The translations under genes were made by a program, and so were the position numbers. The notes under the pieces are model-generated. The model ran no database searches. It was not told the origin of the DNA and saw nothing but the letters and a program-made list of their open reading frames with translations. From positions 31,748,901 through 31,812,900 of the forward strand of contig BTRK01000006.1 of NCBI GenBank assembly GCA_036245805.1: a stretch of DNA of 64,000 nt, read 5' to 3'. Below are positions 47,068 through 58,359 of the stretch, in pieces (positions within the stretch are counted from its first letter, which is position 1; each line of letters begins with the position of its first letter). This DNA comes from Pristionchus mayeri (Eukaryota > Nematoda > Chromadorea > Rhabditida > Neodiplogasteridae).

Positions 47068-47952
47068 TGATGAAAAAAAGGGTAAAAATGAAGAATTGAA
47101 AATAGAAAAACCAATAAACTGCCGAGAAAGGAAAAGAGGCTAAAATTCCCCAATACAGTATGATAAAAAATACCTGCGTCCATTCAGGACCAATCCATTT
47201 TTTTGAGTCGATACCGTAATTCGATACTATGTAGATACTGTAATACATCCTTTAAAAGCATATTAATGTATTACATCGAATAATTTTTTTCAACACGATT
47301 CTTCTAAGACATTGCAGGAATACGCACCTCAGCAGTACTTGGAACTGATTGGTGGAACAATATTATGAGATATGAGTGACTATCTCAGAGAACTAGCCAG
47401 AGGCCGTACAGCGAAAAATAAAGTGCTGATTTTAAGATGTCCCTGGGGGTAATTTTTCACGTAGAGTTCGAAAACCGACCTTAGAAAGCCGTACCAAACC
47501 CCTAATTTCGTGTGTCGCGCTGAACTTGGGTGCTCGGTTTTTTATCTTTGTTAACGACTCATCCAAGCGCAATGGAAAACTGTGCGCCCCGGGTAACCCC
47601 CATTACTCCCCCACTGACCCCACTGGTCTAGCACGTTCATCTTTGAGAGAATTGTGCTTAAATTGGTTTCGTTGTGTTCAGCATGCAATTCTGCATCGAA
47701 TCATATACAATTTGTACTATTAAAAGTTTAAATATTTCGGTAAATTCATTTTGAAGTTGTTGAAAAGAAAAAATCACTTACAGTATCTACACAGTATCGA
47801 ATTACGGTATCGACTCAAAATATGGATTGGTCCTGAATGGACGCAGGTTTTTTTATCATACTGTATTGGGGAATTTTAGCCTCTTTTCCTTTCTCGGCAG
47901 TTTATTATTTTTTCTATTTTCAATTCTTCATTTTTACCCTTTTTTCATAAGT
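47068..47952. repeat. Inverted-repeat element at the THAP-gene 5' end
   Basis: Arms 47068-47235 and 47785-47952 mirror each other (AAAAAGGGTAAAAATGAAG, AATTCCCCAATACAGTATG, GGACCAATCCAT). The spacer contains a fragment (47373-47640) of the palindrome family at 53363-55178. The left arm ends about 35 bp from the THAP gene's start codon, so it supplies most of the near promoter and leader. Confidence 0.85.
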
Positions 47953-48135
47953 TCCGTCGCTGGTGAAATTCGTCGTCACTGGTAAAATTCTTACATAATT
48001 CAACCATGTTCTTTTCCTTCGGCTTGCCACAGCCACAATATTTTTTGATTTATTTATCAGTAAAGAGCATAATTAATTATTTGCAAACGTTGGCAGATTT
48101 TTTAGGATTTGGTGGCTGATAATAGCATTTCGATT

Positions 48136-48468
48136 TTATGATAGACGAGGTTTCTGGGGAATAGACTTGAGCCACTCCACGAAATCGGATCTCCACGATT
48201 TGACAAATCGAATCTTGAGTCGCGACTGCAAGTGAATAGATATTCTCAACTTAATCTAATTAGACAATCTGCAATTTCTCACATCGGGATTGTCGATGGC
48301 GATAACAAGAGCATCGCTGCGCGGGAGTTTGCGCCAGGGGACTGATGCCAGGCTGAGAAATCAATATTACCGTAATCTCGTTGAAGTACCGTACTCGATC
48401 TGAATGCCGCCGTCGATGGACTTCCACGTAAATGTGGCGTCTGGTAGGGCGGGAATGCGCAGAGTCGT
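48136..48468 (-). CDS. 3' part of an unrecognised gene
   Basis: Three phase-consistent exons: 48468-48395, 48352-48283, 48225-48136 (TAA). They encode TLRIPALPDATFTWKSIDGG, then LASVPWRKLPRSDALVIAID, then SRLKIRFVKSWRSDFVEWLK and a short tail. Donor and acceptor sites are good and the product looks like real, folded protein, but I do not recognise the family. The 5' exons should lie beyond a mariner-type MITE at 48494, but none were found before the palindromes take over. Confidence 0.65.
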
Positions 48469-48493
48469 CTGCAATACCGTACTACCTATTCTA

Positions 48494-49380
48494 TCAGGTT
48501 GTCTCAAAAGTTTCTGACTATTTTAATTTTTTTTTCATGTTTTCACCTCTCCTGTCCTTGGATGTTGACCGATTTACTTCTGGTCTTCCACCATATACAA
48601 GGGCTTGGGTTCTATATCTAGTGCACATTACATCAGTCCTCAAGAGCTCATAAGATTCTCGCGATAAACACTTAAATTCAACGAAATAGCAACGTGACTA
48701 ACTTTTTCAAAGGTTCATAATTCTTCGGAAAGCCGTGTGAGTTGAAAATTTAATACACTGCCATGAAGTACTCCCAACAGGTTACTACCGGGTCATATTT
48801 GACAGGTGTACCGTTATGTCAACGTATATATGGAGTGCGCAATCTGAAAACTACACTAGCTGGTAATTCACGAAGTAGCATAAATAGATCCTGGAATTGT
48901 ATTGAGGAACCGAGAGAGCTCATTTGCGGTGATTTATGAAGTGCTTTCCCCACTAAATATATTACTAGAATTAGGAAATATTTGAACCATCTGCTGTTGA
49001 GTTTAGCTTATCGGAATGTGGAAGTCGAATCCCAAGCATAAAATTATGCCATTTTCACAACCTCCCGTTCCAAGCAAGCTTTGATTTCCGTATTTTACGA
49101 GGTTATCTGAACAATTAGTCCTTGGCGTATACCTCATTCACCAGGCAGAATGAACAGGTGAATCCTATTCGAGAATTCATCATCAGCAAAATGCGCCAAA
49201 AATAGGCATATTTCGACCTTTCGGCAAAAAAAAAAATTTATCTCATACCACGCATCAGAGTATAGATTTCAATGCATGGTATTACACTACCATGACCGTA
49301 ACTTATGCTAAAAGGAAAATTGAAACATCCGATGAAAAACTTGAAAAAATAAATAGTCAGAAACTTTTTAGACAACCTAA
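48494..49380. mobile_element. Mariner-type MITE
   Basis: Left end AGGTTGTCTCAAAAGTTTCTG; inverse CAGAAACTTTTTAGACAACCT at the right followed by TA. No transposase frame. Confidence 0.82.
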
Positions 49381-49926
49381 TACTTGATTTAGCACGGGTC
49401 TCCTGTAAAAACGTAAGAACGCTTGATACTAGAAATATTTGATGTCATCGATTTCTACCAAACTTGGTTTATGGACATCATTGGAGGTTAGAAGAAGGCC
49501 TATCCACTTGGTTTGCACAAATTTGCACTTTATCGATTTTTGTGATCTACCGCTAGAAATTGACGGTTCTCATTCAATTTTCATCGTACAGCGAACTTTT
49601 CTTTCTCATTTTGCTCGAAATCGAAAGATCTACAAATTTCTCAACGTAAGACAAATGGCCAAATCACGTCTTCATAGCGAAAATTGCGAAAAACCGAATT
49701 TCATGAAGAGAATATCGAATTTCTGGCTATCGATTTACTATGGGGGATTATAGACGTTTACGGACTTGGATATTTTTTAGACGATTGAGATATTACAGTA
49801 ACACGTATCATATGAGAAGCGTATCCTCACTAGTTTTGCATCTTAAAAACATTTCTGGACATTTGTGATCATGTTTCAAGCTACTGCCGTAGGGAGAAAT
49901 CCGATAAACTCTCATAAGACACTTAA

Positions 49927-50431
49927 CAAGGGAACCGCATTTCTAGGGGAAAGTCAAACTCAAATTTGATGTTGCCGCTGGATGCTGACCCCTAAGGGAA
50001 GACCAACCGATATCTAACATCATTGGATAGTTGTTTCTTAAGACCCGAAAATCGATTGTGAAAATGTGTGTGTAAATGCACACGAAATTTTCGCCCTTGA
50101 TGTGAAAAGTCAGGTAGTGAAGGAAAAAATAAGCAAAACATACCGCTGGTGTCTGGGGTTGAACCTCCGACTTTCAGCAAATCGATGTAGCACTCTACCG
50201 CCTGAGCCATTCGAGCTTATCGGAGGTTCATCCATGAATATCACACTAGCCTGGGCATGAAGGGCGAAAATTTCGTGTGCATTTACACACACATTTTCAC
50301 AATCGATTTTCGGGTCTTAAGAAACAACTATCCAATGATGTTAGATATCGGTTGGTCTTCCCTTAGGGGTCAGCATCCAGTGGCAACATCAAATTTGAGT
50401 TTGACTTTCCCCTAGAAATGCGGTTCCCTTG
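49927..50431. mobile_element. TTAA-flanked palindrome with tRNA-like core
   Basis: Ends CAAGGGAACCGCATTTCTAG and inverse CTAGAAATGCGGTTCCCTTG, flanked by TTAA. Arms ~190-200 bp. The unpaired centre (about 50140-50230) is a tRNA-like sequence on the minus strand. Confidence 0.88.
50145..50225 (-). ncRNA. tRNA-like sequence with Pol III boxes
   Basis: On the minus strand: A-box-like TGGCTCAGGCGG, B-box-like GGTTCAACCCC, and a TTTT run ~15 nt downstream. A D-arm can form (GCTC/GAGT), but the anticodon and T arms pair poorly, so this is probably not a working tRNA. It lies in the loop of a palindromic element. Confidence 0.65.
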
Positions 50432-50776
50432 TTAAGTGTCTTATGAGAGTTTATGGGATTTCTCCCTACGGCAATAGCTTGAAACATGATCACAAATGTC
50501 CAGAAATGTTTTTAAGATGCAAAACTAGTGAGGATACGCTTCTCATATGATACGTTTTATTGTAATTATTATCAACGAACTGTTTTTGTCACCTCACAGA
50601 TATTTTAATATTTTCCCGTTAACCAATACAATACAATATTTATCTGTTATCGCTTTCTGGGCGCAGATCAAGATCTGGGGTCAGAAAAGGTCGTTCTTCT
50701 CATTTCAAGATGGTCATTTGCGGTGTGCTTGCGAGAGGATGTTGGATTGCATTGCATAGATAGAATCTCACTATAG

Positions 50777-52078
50777 CACGGATCTCCTGTAAAATCGTAG
50801 GAAAATGAGACGACAATGCGACAGAAAAAAATTTTTGGTCTCCGATTTCGATGTAATTGGTAAGGCTGACCAACGTGAGGGTGGGGAGAACGCCCATCTA
50901 CTTCGTTTCTCAAAATTTGCATATTTTGACCTACCTCTTCAAAGGGCTGTATCTCAAAACGTCCTTGACGTACAGCGCTCAATTTTTTTTCAAAAGATGC
51001 ATATTGAACTAATCTACAATCCTATCAACTTTATTTGCATACATACGTGGCATCTTCTCCCCCAAATGTCCAAAAAACTTTTTTTTTATGCCGCTCTCAA
51101 AATTTTTCTCTTAACTGTACGAATTTTATTGCAAATTCGGATTCCCCATGGTCGAATTGAGGTACCCAGATAGATCGTTTGTCAAATCTCGGGCCTCCAT
51201 ATATCGCTACTCAGTAGGGAGAATCTGATCATAGTGCAATTTTTTAATGAAATATCTCTTGATGCGTATCTATCCTTCAACGTACGCAAATTGGTAAACT
51301 GAGACCATTTTCGGATAGCTCTCGAACAGATCTATAACAATGACTAAGGGGTAAAAAACGCTGAGGTTGACCGTTTTAGAGTTACAGCGTAAAAACCCAA
51401 TTCAAGGGATCGCACTGAGATTATCGAGTATTTGCCAAAATGTACGGTTCGATCCATTGAATTGGGTTTTTACGCTGTAAGTCTAAAACGGTCCACCTCA
51501 GCGTTTTTTACCCCTTAGTCATTGTTATAGATCTGTTCGAGAGCTATCCGAACATGGTCTCATTTTGCCAATTTGCGTATGTTGAAGGATAGATACGCAT
51601 CACGAGATATTTCATTAAACAATTGCACTATGTTCTGATTCTCCCTACTGAGTAGCGATATATGGAGGCCCGATATTTGACAAACGAACTATCTGGGTAC
51701 CTCAATTCGACCATGGGGAATCCGAATTTGCAATAAAATTCGTACAGTTAAGAGAAACATTTTGAGAGCGGCATCAAAAAAGCAGTTTTTTGGACATTTC
51801 TAGGTGAAGATGTCACGTATGTATGCAAATAAAGTTGATAGGATAGTAGATTAGTTCAATACGAATCTTTTGAAAAAAGAATTAGCGCTGTGCGTCAAGG
51901 ACTTTTTGAGATACAGCCCTTTGAAGAGGTAGGTCAAAATATGCAAATTTTGAGAAACGAAGTGGATGGGCGTTCTCCCCACCCTCAAGTTGGTCAGCCT
52001 TGCCAATTACATCGAAATCGGAGACCAAAAATTTTTTTTCTGTCGCATGAGTTCCTGCATTCTTACAGGAGATCCGTG
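50777..52078. repeat. Large palindrome (1.3 kb), ATAG target duplication
   Basis: Ends CACGGATCTCCTGTAAAA and inverse TTACAGGAGATCCGTG, flanked by ATAG (50773-50776 and 52079-52082). The arms mirror each other around ~51430 (GGTCTCCGATTTCGATGTAA, AACCCAATTCAA). Its ends match those of the 38789 family, but the interior differs. Confidence 0.92.
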
Positions 52079-52082
52079 ATAG

Positions 52083-52652
52083 GTCGTAAACGAAGCCCTG
52101 CGTGTTCTAGAATCTTCTCTGCTCGAATCCTCCAGACTCGATGATCAATCTTTCAACGAGATGATCGAGTCTAGATTCTCAAGGACCAAACATCTTAGTA
52201 GGTCATACCCATCGCACGGTGAGCACTCCGGCTTGGATGGGGATTCTCTTCTCTTGATGAGTAGAAGGCGGAAGCGAGGGGTATTAGGGGAAACCAATCC
52301 AAATCAGAGAGAAAAGGGAGAGGAACCGCTCGCGACGACTAACAAGGAATGGAATGAACCAATACACTCCACACAATTAAATTCTCCATAATTGCAATAA
52401 TCTTCGCATCATGCGTGTAATTTTTCGGTATTTCGAAGAAATCGGAGTGTAAGCCGATGAGCTATGCGCGGTATGTGCGCGTTTAAAGGTTTCGTCCAAA
52501 CATAGCGGCTGTGAGCAACACCGGATATGAAAATAGTCTGTGCTTGGCAGATTATACCACACGAAGCTCACAGATCCATCAAAATGTGAAACATCTGTTG
52601 AATTATGACAGCCTTATTAGAACGATATATCATACTACGGATGAGACGTTAA
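52083..52652. other. Intergenic, nothing recognised
   Basis: Unique-looking sequence between two TIR elements. A Ser/Arg-rich open frame at 52161-52391 has no recognisable domain. Confidence 0.35.
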
Positions 52653-53017
52653 AGAAGGAGTGTCAGCAAAGTTACATTTTTGACGCTGTCATAACCATGA
52701 CCTAGACAATCATCCAACGATCATAGCGCGAGCTAAGAGGATAGGCAAAGGTAAATAGCATAGCTCAGTGGTAAAGAAGTCGCCGCGTAATCGGAAGGTT
52801 GCGGGTTCGAATCCCACCAGTTTTTGAAAAATCTTCTATATATTTGAATTCCCGCACGTCCCTTCCCTTCAAGCCCTCCTTGGCATTCTGCCAACTAATG
52901 ATAACTCGGTCCAAAATAGAGATACGCACTTGAAATTTTCAGAATCTCTTATGGTTGTACAAAGGTCGGTCATGGTTATGACAACGTCAAAATTTCAACT
53001 TTGCTGACAGTCCTTCT
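52653..53017. mobile_element. TTAA-flanked element with tRNA-like core, copy 1
   Basis: 365 bp flanked by TTAA (52649-52652 and 53018-53021). The inverted ends of ~50 bp share AAAGTTGAAATTTTGACG- and GTCATAACCATGACC-like words. The centre carries a plus-strand tRNA-like sequence. By eye it differs from copy 2 (62922-63286) at about 4 positions. Confidence 0.92.
52752..52825 (+). ncRNA. tRNA-like sequence, perfect A and B boxes plus T5 terminator
   Basis: A box TAGCTCAGTGG and B box GGTTCGAATCC both match the Pol III consensus. TTTTT follows at 52821-52825. The anticodon-loop region (CGCGTAA) resembles tRNA-Thr(CGT) but has G at position 33, and the anticodon and acceptor stems do not pair properly. 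Likely transcribed by Pol III but not a functional tRNA. Confidence 0.7.
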
Positions 53018-53362
53018 TTAAGTCAGGTACTTCCTGATTGGGACCGTTCGGAGATCAACATTGATGGGTTTTGGATTTCGGTCATCATACTCGTGAATTC
53101 GCGCGCTCTACCCAATTTTTCATCCGATAATCGGAGTTCGCGCAGGGTTCGAAGGAAAATACGAAGATCAAAATGGCGCACGTCAGTGAGGTAATACTTA
53201 GTCCTAACGAGAGGGGCTAGTGGGGATTCCGTCGCAACAAAAATTGGACAATTGGAGAATAAATATATTTGTTCAGGGAAAATAAAATTCCAATTGACTT
53301 GTCGTCGGCAGTCCACACACCTGCTTGCCCAATATCCCAATATATTGTGAAAGTGTGTTTAA

Positions 53363-55178
53363 GAGTGACTATCTGAGAGAATTGAGCTATTCTACCTATG
53401 AGCCGTACAGCAAAAAAAGTTCATATAAATGTGGTCCTAGGGGTAACTTTTCACGTAGAGTTTGAAAATCGACCCTAGGAAGCCGTATCTCTCACCCCTC
53501 ATTTCTTGTTCTGCGCTGAACTTGAGCGGTCGGTTTTTCTATCTTTTGAACGGCGCACCCAAACCCCTTACATTTATAGTAATCCTGAAAGGTCTCGACG
53601 AGATAAGTATTTCCACTGTTGGAAGTGAAAGGCTAGCTCATCTGTGAAAAAAGTTGAGGCCATTTGAAATGTTAAAATTTTTATTGTGAAAACATATATT
53701 CCGGGATGTAATTTTAATTATGTTCATTGGATTTTCCGTGAAAAGGTACCCCTATAACCAAATTTTCACTCGTAAATTCGCGGGACAATGATATTTCCCG
53801 AAATTCTGAAAAGGGAAGTATGGTGAATCACTGAATTTCTGAAATCTCGTAGATTTGCGATTTCAAAATTTTACCAATTAGGAAATGTTCTCAATACTGT
53901 ACTTCATCTTGTTATGCATAATTAGATAGTGTTCTCTCCAATAAACATGACTTACGACTTCAAAAATTAATTTTTTTCACTTCACAATTTCTCCAATTTG
54001 CACGCTGCCAACTCAACAATTCGAGTCCGCTTGACGCATTAGCTGTAGCCAAGTTGTAGCATGCCTCGACATGAGTGAAAATGGGTGGAACATTCCTCCT
54101 CCAATATATCGGGGCTGTAGTTATTGTCGTCCGAATATGGGTGCAAGACAGTCCCCGGAAATATTTAAATTCATTTTGGGAGTTAATTTTGAGAATTCAG
54201 ATTAGATATTGCTGTAAGTAATATCTTCGTAACCTGAGGAATCATATACGTATGAAAAAACGACCGTTTGAACAATTTTTCAAAAATCGAAAATTTCGGA
54301 AATTTTGAAAGGGGAAGAGGTGTGCACTTTTGTGTAAAGTTTATACACCAGATTACGAAAACATTATTAACAGCAATATCTAATCAGAATTCTCAAAATT
54401 AACTCCCAAAATGAATTTAATTTTTTTCCGGGGACAGTCTTGCACCCATATTCGGACGTCAATAACTACAGCCCCGATATATTGGAGGAGGACTGTTCCA
54501 CCCATTTTCACTCATGTCGAGGCATGCTACAACTTGGCTACAGCTAATGTGTCAAGCGGACTCGAATTGTTGAGTTAGCAACGTGAAAATTGGAGAAATT
54601 GTGAAGTGAAAAAAAATAATTTTTGAAGTCGTAAGTCATGTTTATTGGAGAGAACACTATCTAATTATGCATAACAAGATGAAGTACAGTATTGAGACAT
54701 TTCCTAATTGGTAAAATTTTGAAATCGCAAATGTTCGAGATTTTAGAAATTCAGTGATTCACCATACTTCCCTTTTCAGAATTTCGGGAAATATCATTGT
54801 CCCGCGAATTTACGAGTGAAAATTTGGTTATAGGGGTAACTTTTCACGGAGAATCCAGTGAACATACTTAAAATTACACCCCGGAATATATTTTTTCACA
54901 ATAAAAATTTTTTTTTTTTTACTTCCAACAGTGGAAATACTTATCTCGTCGAGACCTTTCAGGATTACTATAAATGTAAGGGTTTGGGTGCGCCGTTCAA
55001 AAGTTAGAAAAACCGACCGCTCAAGTTCAGCGCAGAACAAGAAATGAAGGGTGAGAGATACGGCTTCATAAGGTCGATTTTCAACCTCTACGTGAAAAGT
55101 TACCCCAGGGGACCACATTTATATGAACTTTCATTTTTTGCTGTACGGCCTGAGGTCAGTCCTCTCAGATAGTCACTC
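53363..55178. repeat. Large palindrome (1.8 kb), TTAA target duplication
   Basis: Ends GAGTGACTATCTGAGAGA and inverse CTCAGATAGTCACTC, flanked by TTAA (53359-53362 and 55179-55182). The arms mirror each other around ~54290 with few differences. Only a right-arm poly-T stretch and scattered substitutions break the symmetry. Non-coding. Confidence 0.92.
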
Positions 55179-55418
55179 TTAAGATGACTATGCCACTGTT
55201 ATGCCAGTGTGGCACGCTTTTGCATTGGCTTGCTCGATAATATCATCGGAAAAGAAATAAGAAGATGTCGTCTAACCACAAAGTCGTACATTTCGCAATG
55301 AGAACATTCCGAAATGTCTACTTCAATAATTGCGTTGAATTGATCATGATTTACTTTGAAATCTTGAAATGTGGCAAAAATTGGACCTCTCCTTGATTTA
55401 CAAATCGCAAATTATTTT

Positions 55419-55491
55419 CGACCCTGGCAGGACTCGAACCTGCAATCTTTGGATGCGAAGTCCGACGCCTTATCCATTAGGCCACAAGGCC
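55419..55491 (-). tRNA. tRNA-Arg (anticodon TCG)
   Basis: A 73-nt cloverleaf starting GGCCTTGTGGCCTAATGG. The acceptor stem pairs throughout if G-T wobbles are allowed. D-arm and T-arm (GCAGGTTCGAGTCCTGC) are normal. The anticodon loop CTTCGCA gives TCG. Oddities: a C-A mismatch in the anticodon stem and C at position 37, where a purine is usual. No T-run lies immediately downstream; the nearest TTTTT is ~35 nt on. It may be a slightly decayed but recognisable gene. Confidence 0.88.
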
Positions 55492-55594
55492 GGGTGGTAG
55501 ATCAATCCTTGCAAGCACTATTGTGCTCGACCATATAATGTCTTACATGAACATTATTGTGATAATGCCCTGTGGATTATCATTCTTTCAATAC

Positions 55595-55756
55595 CTTTCC
55601 GCAATTTGTTAGAAATTCGGGTAATCGTATCCTCCAATGACACATTTTCTGCACCGCCGAATAGAGGGAGAGCAGCAGGGGATAATAATATACGATAATC
55701 CGAACTTTGAACTCACCCTCTGACCTGCGCACGTACTCAATCTCAACTGTTTTCAT
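55595..55756 (-). CDS. Possible two-exon gene fragment
   Basis: Exons 55756-55717 (starting at ATG, MKTVEIEYVRRSE) and 55648-55595 (ENVSLEDTITRISNKLRK) join in phase with a standard GTGAGT donor and GCAG acceptor. The second ends at a GTATTG donor, so a third exon would be needed; none was found. No family recognised. It lies just upstream of the tRNA-Arg gene on the same strand. Confidence 0.3.
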
Positions 55757-56984
55757 CGCATCTTTTGCCAAATTATAGTATTTACCAGACGATTAACTTT
55801 GAAAGCGCATTGATGTTCACGAATTAATTTGAATAACTCGAATTAAGAGTATATTCAGCTTCAATGCAGCGGTTTCTTATAAGAGTGGAAATCGCTGATG
55901 AAATTACTTGGGGACATCCCATCCATTTTAAATTACTCATTTCCACATTTGAATCTCACAATATGCAATATTCGAACTCTCAAACTGACTTTGTTCTCGT
56001 ATTAAATGTTGTTCTCAGTACGAGTGTACATGTTATATTAGTTCAACAAGTTTTATCTAAATGAAGGTTCTGGTATAATTAATGTTATTGTAATGCATTT
56101 TTCCATAAATTGATCCCGTTTACAACCGCAAATAAAAACGTAATTTGAGGTAGATGTTTGCAATACAATTGAGTGGATTTTACAGAACAAAAATTAGAGC
56201 TAAATATGACCGCAGACTGGGTTACTGTTTTAAGATAAACAGTCAATAAATACACGAATAAATAGAATCGACAAGCCATGGCAATATCCCTATCCTAGTC
56301 TAAACCATAGTTTTTGCTACATATACAATAAACTGAAAGGGTTTTTGTCTGGCGTGTTCGTATCGAGCAAGATTTTGATAGTTTCTGTGCATAGGTCAGC
56401 AGACGAAAAAGATTCCCGAAATTTCCAGAAGAAAATTTTTTACGACCACAAATATGGTGTTGCTTGTTCTGTCAGTTTGTCCACAGTATCCCATAGTGGC
56501 GTTGGATCAGATGGTGTGTCAGATTCATGATTTCATCGGAGTATGGATGGAAATCATCGATACCGTACTACTACCGTAACCAAAGCCTACAGTAACCCAG
56601 TGCGCTGGGTCAGACGCTGGGTCAGATTATTTCGATAGCTTTTTTTCGAAATAATCTGACCATTATTTCGATAGCTAATTAATAGCTAATTTTTCGATAG
56701 CTAATTAATGAAAAATTATTTCGTTATTTCATTATTTCGTTATTTCGTTATTTTCATTATTTCGATAGCTAATTAATGAAAAACGTCGATACCATGTCCC
56801 TTTTGTAACATCTAGCTTTGGGACGGACGCTGCTTAAGAACCATGATTTTGCCGGCATCAATAGGGGATTATTTTCTAAATATTTTCCAAGAACATTCCA
56901 AGAACTCCTAAATTTAAAAGAGGCGTAGTTGCCCACTAGTTAAAGTACATATATTTACATCGAAATATCTCAATTATATCTCAA
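55757..56984. other. Intergenic; short ATTTCG/AGCTAATT repeats
   Basis: Mostly unique AT-rich sequence. At 56625-56780 the words ATTATTTCG and GATAGCTAATTAATG repeat several times. TACCGTA words occur at ~56560-56580. No gene recognised. Confidence 0.5.
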
Positions 56985-57636
56985 TTTTACCCGTTTTAGA
57001 CAGTTTTCTTAAAATAACTTGAAAACGGATAATTTTAGCGATTGGAAGCACTTAGAGTCATTGGTAGAGCTTGTTGAGAGCAATCGATTGCTGTGTCTGA
57101 GTGCTATGATTGCTCCACGTTGAACCGGGAAACGAACAAAAAACTAAATCGTCTAAAAAATATCCAAGTCGTCTATAATCCCCCATAGTAAATCGATAGT
57201 GAGAGGACAGAGATATGGTAAATGGTCAACATAAACACCCCCTAATTTTATGTGGAGATTCCATAGGAAGAATAAAAACGATTGTCTTTTTGGTATACGA
57301 AGCCAGAAATTCGATATTCTCATCATGAAATTCAGTTTTTTCGCAATTTTCGCTATGAAGACGTGATTTGGCCATTTGTCTTACGTTGAGAAATTTGTAG
57401 ATCTTTCGATTTCGAGCAAAATGAGATAGAAAAGTTCGCTGTACGATGAAAATTGAATAAGAACCGTCAATTTCTAGCGGAAGATCACAAAAATCGATAA
57501 AGTGCAAATTTGTACAAACCAAGTGGATAGGCCTTCTTCTAACCTCCAATGATGTCCATAAACCAAGTTTGGTAGAAATCGATGACATAAAATATTTCCT
57601 AGTAGCAAAACCTGGGCATTTTCCTTTTACAGGAGT
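56985..57636. repeat. Half-copy of the 38789-40430 palindrome
   Basis: Matches the right arm of that palindrome from the TTTTAGACAGTTTTCTTAA block to the end (CCTTTTACAGGAGTG), with the other arm missing. Confidence 0.85.
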
Positions 57637-58012
57637 GTTATGGCGTATTCCCCACATTCCCTGATATCTACCGTACCTTTTCTGTCGCATACACCTTTTC
57701 GAGATGTACGGTATCTCCGGTTGTGTCGAGAATCCACGCGTATACTGTAGTTCGTTTGTCGTCCTTGCGTCGTGTGTACCTGTCAGAATGGCAATCATAC
57801 ATTGCCGATGCGTCTACAGTACCCTCAATAGGTTTTTGCGATGAGAATGGATTTAGAAGGACTCTCTATCACATACAAATATCACATATATGTATCACAT
57901 CACATATATGTCAATGGGAGCGAGGGGGCATACCAAGTGTTCGCCGTGTCGTTCTGGACTGCGTGCGCACTCGTTCCGAAGAGAGCCTGCATTCATTTTC
58001 TCCATTCCTCCT

Positions 58013-58013
<1 letters not shown>

Positions 58014-58082
<69 letters not shown>
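58014..58082. repeat. (CT)n microsatellite
   Basis: About 33 uninterrupted CT units. It produces long Ser-Leu or Glu-Arg open frames on both strands that are not genes. Confidence 0.97.
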
Positions 58083-58087
<5 letters not shown>

Positions 58088-58320
58088 GTTTCTTCCAATC
58101 AGTAGTTGGGCAACTCCTCACCCACTGGTCAGGGTATTGGTTGATCACTGATCAGGGAACTGGCTAATCAGTGGTTAGCCTATGCTCCGCCTACTGTAAC
58201 TGGTCAACCTTTGTTATAAATCAGCTAACAACTGGTTAACCAGTTCCCTGGCCAGTGGTTAACCAGTATCCTGGTTGACCAAAGAGACTCTGGTTTGTTA
58301 CTGGTTGGAAGAAACCAGAG
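58083..58320. repeat. Small inverted-repeat element
   Basis: Ends CTCTGGTTTCTTCCAATCAG and inverse TTGGAAGAAACCAGAG. The interior is made of repeated AACTGGTTAACCAGT-type words that can pair with each other. Confidence 0.85.
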
Positions 58321-58359
58321 TCTCTCTCATAGATATGATAATGGATGCACTTCGCTCAC

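Larger units (their letters stand above)
49389..50545. repeat. Truncated palindrome copy (38789 family), host of a nested element
   Basis: Starts CACGGGTCTCCTGTAAAAACG and follows the left arm of the 38789-40430 palindrome with internal deletions. The right arm ends at ~50545. At its centre a TTAA-flanked element (49927-50431) is inserted. Confidence 0.82.

Noticed and set aside
57723..58151. Long Ser-Leu and Glu-Arg open frames
   Set aside because: Produced by the (CT)n microsatellite; no domain or splice support.
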